From Paulownia fortunei (taxonomy: Eukaryota; Streptophyta; Magnoliopsida; Lamiales; Paulowniaceae): a DNA stretch of 64,000 bases. Position numbers and translations under genes: made by a program. Every line of letters starts with the position of its first letter. Position 1 is the first letter of the stretch. Of the stretch, positions 59,250 to 64,000 are shown piece after piece. Below the pieces are notes generated by a model that saw nothing but the letters and a program-made list of their open reading frames with translations, ran no database searches and had not been told where the DNA came from. The stretch covers positions 14,942,001 to 15,006,000 of the forward strand of contig CM033113.1 in assembly GCA_019321725.1 (NCBI GenBank), in the 5' to 3' direction.

Positions 59250-60825
59250 TTTTAAACACAAGTGAAGGTTGTATTAGGTAATAAATTTCTCGTGAGTCCG
59301 AGGTTGATTTACAGGGAAGTTGTTTAAAGAATTCAAGTTTATATTTCTAAAAAGATGGAGTTTATATGAATCAAAATATATGAACAATTAATATATGATG
59401 TAACTAAAAAAAATCAAAGTAATAAAAGTATTGAGAATTAGAGATTCACTCTTGAGTTTTGGATAGAGAAATGGTTATTTATTCTTTCTACCTCTACTAA
59501 TTGCCACAATTGGAATCCATACATAATAAAGGATCTAATAGGAAGATATTATCAAATAACTCATGTAATAAGGTAATCGTGATATTGTTTTACTATTGCA
59601 AATTATCTCTTAACACCAACACTTATTTATAGGATCAAGCATTTATGCCTACCTTCATCAATAACAAATCAAGGTTTCACATTAGTAGTTGGTGGGACAA
59701 AATCATACAATAAGCTAAATAAACCCAAGTATTTGTTGTGCCATTGGAGATACATAAATCAAGAATCACCACAAAACAAGTAGGGTTTAAATCAAAAATA
59801 AAAATAATAATACAACATACTTAAATATTTTCTACCTTTATAACCATTCCTCTTCCTCTATCAAGAGGTTCACCCCTTTTCCTTAGTAAAATGAAATTTT
59901 AAAAGACATAATAAAAGTAGCAAAGGCTAAAAATATAAGAGAAACTACAGAATATATTTCTATTACTACTAGAAAACTTACAATACTAGAAAACTTAGCC
60001 TAAGGAAAGCCTATCCCCCCCTCTTACAAGCTTAATACATGACCTATTTATAGTACTTGGAGTAAGCTAGGGGCCAAACAAATAATGGAGGGGTTAATCA
60101 AGTGGTCTGCTAGTTGCCAAAGTGTTGGTAAATTGTTACACCAAGTTCTCACCTATTAAATTGAATTGTATTTTTAATCAGATATAGATGGATTTTTAAG
60201 ATATATAAAGAATTAAAATTATAGATCTTCCGGCGTTGATATATTTTCATATATCTTTTGTCAAATTTGGCAGTCAAATGAAGTAGATATGGTAAAAGTA
60301 CCGAATCATGTCCAAGAGCTATTCTTTAACAGCAGCAGCAACTTACAGCCTATGTTTTTACTATTTTGACACATTTTCTCACTATCTTGTCTTCAATAAA
60401 CTTGTTTATTTACCTCTTTTGTATAACATATCCAAATTTCAACCCAAAATAAATTTGGACTCGAGAGATATAATCTAATTGGTAAAATAAGTCAATACTG
60501 GGCTGAATTCTGATCTGAATTTTGTTGATCCATTTTTTATAACTACTTGGATGAATTTTCTGCTATAATCAAGACTGAATTGGACTAAATTTCCAACAAA
60601 AAAGTTGTACCTCTATCTCTTGGATTTCAAATGAAACAAGTTTCAGGTCCATAGGGCTTTTAATCATGAAATTATGCTCAAATGATAAAAACTGCATAAG
60701 TCTAGAAGCATGCTTCCATTTATTCCCTAACACAAAATATTAATAAAACAACAATATTAACAAGAATAAAGCAAGAAAAGTATAAAGGATTTGATACAAA
60801 AATAAGTCAAAATATGCACTTATCA
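59250..60825 (-). mobile_element. Minus-strand Ty3/gypsy LTR (left edge uncertain)
   Basis: The right edge, read on minus, is TGATAAGTGCATATTTTGAC, a start seen in many plant gypsy LTRs, preceded by a polypurine tract. At the left, 59275-59330 has 'cgtgagtccgaggttgattt', which resembles the U5 end of such LTRs. Between them is AT-rich non-coding DNA. So the plus gag fragment is followed by an inverted gypsy LTR. Confidence 0.55.
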
Positions 60826-60842
60826 AATTCCCCCACATTTAA
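60826..60842 (-). promoter_or_regulatory. Polypurine tract of the minus-strand gypsy element
   Basis: The minus strand reads ttaaatgtgggggaatt just before the LTR start TGATAAG. A block with 'ctcgaggacaagcaaagg' stands next to it (60843-60865), as is typical of these elements. Confidence 0.65.
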
Positions 60843-62533
60843 CCTTTGCTTGTCCTCGAGCAAGGCTAAAACAAATATAAACTAATCCACTTTCGTAGGA
60901 AATCATGATTGCATTTAGCATATGCAACAAGCCTTTAAACCCTTAAGTGGCCCATAGAGGACGAGTTATAGTCTCGTGAAGGTTTCTAGTAGTGATACCC
61001 ACAAATACCTATAATAACTATCTTCCAACTTTTATTCTCATGAAGCAATAAAGTAATATGGAAATAAAATCAAATGAGTGTTGAGTTTAACTTTTAGTCA
61101 TTCAAAAGTCAATACATTTCTATAATAAGCATACTCAAGTATGTGTGTAGATAATTAATGTTAATAGTGATGAAACTATGCATGCTTCAAATAAGTAAAT
61201 TCTCATAAAACCTTATAAAAACCATCACCCAATCTCTAACAGAAAAGTTAAACATCATAGGCTCTTCTTTTGGTGTAAATCTCCACTACACTGAAGGCAC
61301 CACACGAAATCAAAAGGTGTTCAACAAAGGTTGTAATGGGGCCAAAGGGTAGTGATGTAGCTAAGAAATAAAAGGATAAGATGCAACAAATGTTCTAAAA
61401 ACTTCATGGAATTAGAGACATAGAGTTTATCGATGAAGAATTCTCAAACTCCACAAATTTTAACACTGGGGTCTATTGTTATTGAATTGGAGCCTTCTTA
61501 TTCATCTTGCAACATCTCATTTTTTCTTTCTATTTTTTTTATTATTGTTTTTCTTTTTTTTCTTTTTTCTTTTTTTAAAGAGAAACTCTCCCACACTTAT
61601 CTTCTATTTCAACCTGAATTTCTTTTGTAAGTTCACGCTGTCATTTGAATGTCTCTTAAACTCTAATTATTTTTAGAACAAAGGTTGGATAATAGTGTAT
61701 TTAGACTAGGTAAAAAGATATGGTTATAAAAAAAATATTTATTTTATTGAAAGGCTCAAAGTGATTTACTAGAGGGATGTTTTCTTGAAACATCATATGG
61801 GGAACAAGTTGTTTGGCAATGGTACTAGAAAGCCTAATACCTTAATTATTTTTCTAGTGGTACATTATCAGTCATTCGTCTCGACAGACCAAGAGTAAAA
61901 ATTCTAATACTCAACCCCTACATATTGAAGATCCAAGTGATGATTAGAGCAATGACATAAGAACTATCTATTTTGACATGATTGTCTTCACACTGAATAA
62001 CATAACTATTTATGAAAAATAAAATTTGAGTATAATTATCGCAAAAATATATTAACCAAATAACAACATCAAGGTCCAAAATAACACCCATCGTCAATCA
62101 AACTATATTATTCATGCTTAATTTTAATCATTGAAGTTGGAAGAACCTCCACGACTCAAAAATATTAAAAATAATTGGTAATTCACAAATATTTGTTAAA
62201 AACATCACAAACTTACCATGTTATGCAAAAAATAGGGATGCGTCTCAAGAGTGTTACAATTACCTTTTACTCAACCACCATTTTTCATGCTTTCAACGAA
62301 TCCATAAAAAAAACATGCTTGATTTTTTTTTTTAAATAAAATACTAGAAAAATACACATTGAACACACAAGTTATGATATCAACTATCCCTCCCCCAACC
62401 TAATCGAGACATTGTCCCCAATATAAAAAATAGATAGGAAAGTAGAGTTTGAAAGATATCACCTGAAGTGTGGTAAATAAAGCTGAAACAAAAAAAAACA
62501 CATACTATTAGATAAAATCATTAACAATAAGTA
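60843..62533. other. Non-coding stretch between gypsy element and LOG-like pseudogene
   Basis: The first few hundred bases are probably the 3' untranslated part of the minus gypsy element. A T-rich run lies at 61518-61580, which explains the phenylalanine-rich open frames there. From about 61700 to 62533 I recognise nothing; A/T runs occur at 62320-62340 and 62488-62498. Confidence 0.4.
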
Positions 62534-63186
62534 TCACAGATTGAGAGTCAAATTCAATTTGTGTTTTTGACCATTATTCCTGTTGGACCAATCCACATTG
62601 GCTAAAGCTGGATCAGGTTTTGGTATATATGCTAGAAGTTGATCAATTAGCTGGTCAGGTGTTGGGGCAGAAATGAAGATTCTTCTCACAGACGGTGAAA
62701 TAAAACTATTTTTCACTGCATGATCTACAAAAGATAACAAACCATCATAAAAATCATTAACATTAAGAATACCTATAAGTTTTTGGTGAATGTTGAGTTG
62801 TGCCCAAGAGATAACTTGGAATAATTCCTCTTGTGTACCAAAACCGCCAGGTAGAATGATGAATACATCCGCATTATTTAACATGTTAGGTATTTTGTCC
62901 TGAATATGTGACACTTTTAGCTTATCTCCAATGATCATACCTGTGATATTCTGTACTATTAAAGATTTTTGGATAACTCCTAGAATTTGACACCTCCAAC
63001 ATAAGCAGAAATAACAACACTTCCCATTAACCCCAAACTGCCTCTCCCATATACTAAATGAATTTTTCTCTCTGCTAAAGTTCTACCACGGTTATTGGCT
63101 GCCCTTATAAACTCACCATTTTTTCCAAGATTAGATCTAAAAAAAACACAAATGCAATTGAATTTGCGAGTTGAAGAAACTTCCAT
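62534..63186 (-). pseudogene. LOG-like cytokinin riboside 5'-monophosphate phosphoribohydrolase, intronless broken copy
   Basis: LOG enzymes release active cytokinin base from its riboside monophosphate in the cytosol. On minus, ATG at 63184-63186 opens M-E-V-S-S, then I-C-V-F-F-R-S-N (usually C-V-F-C-G-S-S) and L-V-Y-G-R-G-S-L-G-L-M-G (usually Y-G-G-G-S). Near 62983-62990 a one-base loss shifts the frame; L-G-V-I-Q-K continues in the new frame. The second open part (62534-62938) has P-G-G-F-G-T-Q-E-E, W-A-Q-L and I-S-P-S-V-R-R. The H-x-R-K site reads Q-D-K-I. Total about 217 codons, the normal family length, with no introns, whereas plant LOG genes usually have several. It is probably a retrocopy, not functional. 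Confidence 0.85.
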
Positions 63187-63339
63187 TTTTTTTGAAAATA
63201 AGTTGTGTAAAAATAGAGTGAGTACAGTGATATTTATTGAGGTATGAACAGGGAATGCATTTATTGCATGTGTTTTTCTTTTGTCAAAAAGGTTAAACAT
63301 AAGGACACACACAAAATTTAAAAATTACCTACTTACATG

Positions 63340-63964
63340 TGAATGTACATGTAGTTGTGATTATGGCTCATATCTTCCTCTAGTTTTACGTCCAGTAATG
63401 GCTTAAACGCCCTCTATGGGTCGAGGATATGCTTCCCATCCAGTTTTTTTATAAACTGGCAAACAGGATCTTTTAATGTCAGATTTCCAAAACTATAAAG
63501 CTCATATTCATTTCAAAAACAATCCCATAAATCAAGAATTGCATGTTGTACGTGAATGAATCTCAAGAGTCAATATAATATGATCTAAAGACTCCTTACT
63601 CAGTCCAACCATAATGAATTTAAGTTTATTTTTTCTATTTTTAGAGACCATTCCTAAAGAACAACATTTTTTGTTGCAAGTCCATCTAGCACAATTGTGA
63701 TAAATTTTTATTTTTTTCACCCTTCATTTTTTTTGAATATGTACTTTTACCAAAACCAAGCATGTATCTAGTAAGCAAATCTAGAAACTCATGTGAAAAC
63801 TCACCAGCTCTTACCTTTGCTTCAATTATCCATCGTATGTCCTCCGGGATGCCCTTGTGCATAAGCATCCTCAATCTTTCAATCCTGATTTTATAAATTT
63901 TCAAAATTGCATTTTTAGAAAAACAAGGAAATCGCTTCTTGAGAGTTAGAAAAATGTCACCCAT
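63340..63964 (-). pseudogene. Unrecognised host-gene-like coding sequence, frameshifted
   Basis: On minus, an ATG at 63964 opens a 92-codon frame with L-R-M-L-M-H-K-G-I-P-E-D-I-R and E-F-S-H-E-F-L-D-L-L-T-R-Y. A second frame (63532-63720) has C-A-R-W-T-C-N-K-K-C-C, G-M-V-S-K-N-R and G-L-S-K-E-S-L-D-H-I. A third stretch (about 63350-63480) has L-K-D-P-V-C-Q-F-I-K-K-L-D-G-K-H and, after a TAG, A-F-K-P-L-L-D-V-K-L. The three look like one protein broken by two frame changes and a stop. I do not recognise the family. The cysteines and W-T-C suggest a metal-binding part, but that is a guess. It may begin outside the window. Confidence 0.5.
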
Positions 63965-64000
63965 TTTGAAAAGAATAAGAAAAGAGAATGATAAAAGAAA

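Noticed and set aside
61433..61676. Phenylalanine-rich frames that look like membrane segments
   Set aside because: A T-rich run gives phenylalanine and leucine codons. No conserved context.

Overview
This window is nuclear DNA of a flowering plant, almost certainly a large repeat-rich intergenic region. It is strongly AT-rich and has no compact gene array. Nearly every recognisable stretch is a retrotransposon of a plant lineage: Ty1/copia elements with an initiator-Met tRNA primer site, an L1-type LINE with endonuclease, reverse transcriptase and RNase H, Ty3/gypsy LTRs and an Athila-like gag. The species cannot be named from the sequence. I see no intact protein-coding gene and no RNA gene.

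The dominant component is one Ty1/copia family ('family 1'). Its LTRs are about 2.1 kb, begin TGTTAGAG and end in CTAACA or CCAACA, and are followed by a TGGTATCAAAGC-type primer site. At least 13 insertions of it, on both strands, cover much of the window. Target-site duplications (TSDs) allow the insertion order to be read. Positions 3995-18474 are a four-level nest. A minus-strand LTR (3995-5433 and 17955-18474) was split by a minus-strand solo LTR (TSD AGGAG). That was split by a plus-strand copia element (6534-16876, TSD GAAAT), which itself carries another LTR (8674 to about 10890).

From about 22153 to 42579 lies one plus-strand LINE, itself inserted in a minus-strand family-1 LTR. It is cut by a plus-strand family-1 solo LTR (24005-26112, TSD ATTAT), a Ty3/gypsy-type solo LTR (26145-28614, TSD GTAAC), an unclassified 1.3-kb insert (about 29005-30310), and a 10.2-kb minus-strand copia element with both LTRs (31878-42085, TSD GGAAT/AGAAT). 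One LTR of that element holds a MITE-like insertion.

From 43479 to 51735 there is a copia element of a different lineage (E), interrupted by two family-1 LTRs. From 51958 to 57434 there is a 3'-truncated family-1 element (C) with LTR, primer site, gag, protease and integrase remnants. From 57435 to about 61000 there are Ty3/gypsy remnants: an Athila-like primer site and gag on plus, and an LTR with polypurine tract on minus.

The last 1.5 kb holds the only host-gene-like sequences, both on minus and both broken. One is an intronless copy of a LOG-type cytokinin-activating phosphoribohydrolase with a frameshift and altered active-site motifs. The other is an unrecognised coding sequence in at least three frames that runs to the window edge. 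All retrotransposon reading frames carry stops or frameshifts, so the region looks like decaying, probably silenced heterochromatin.
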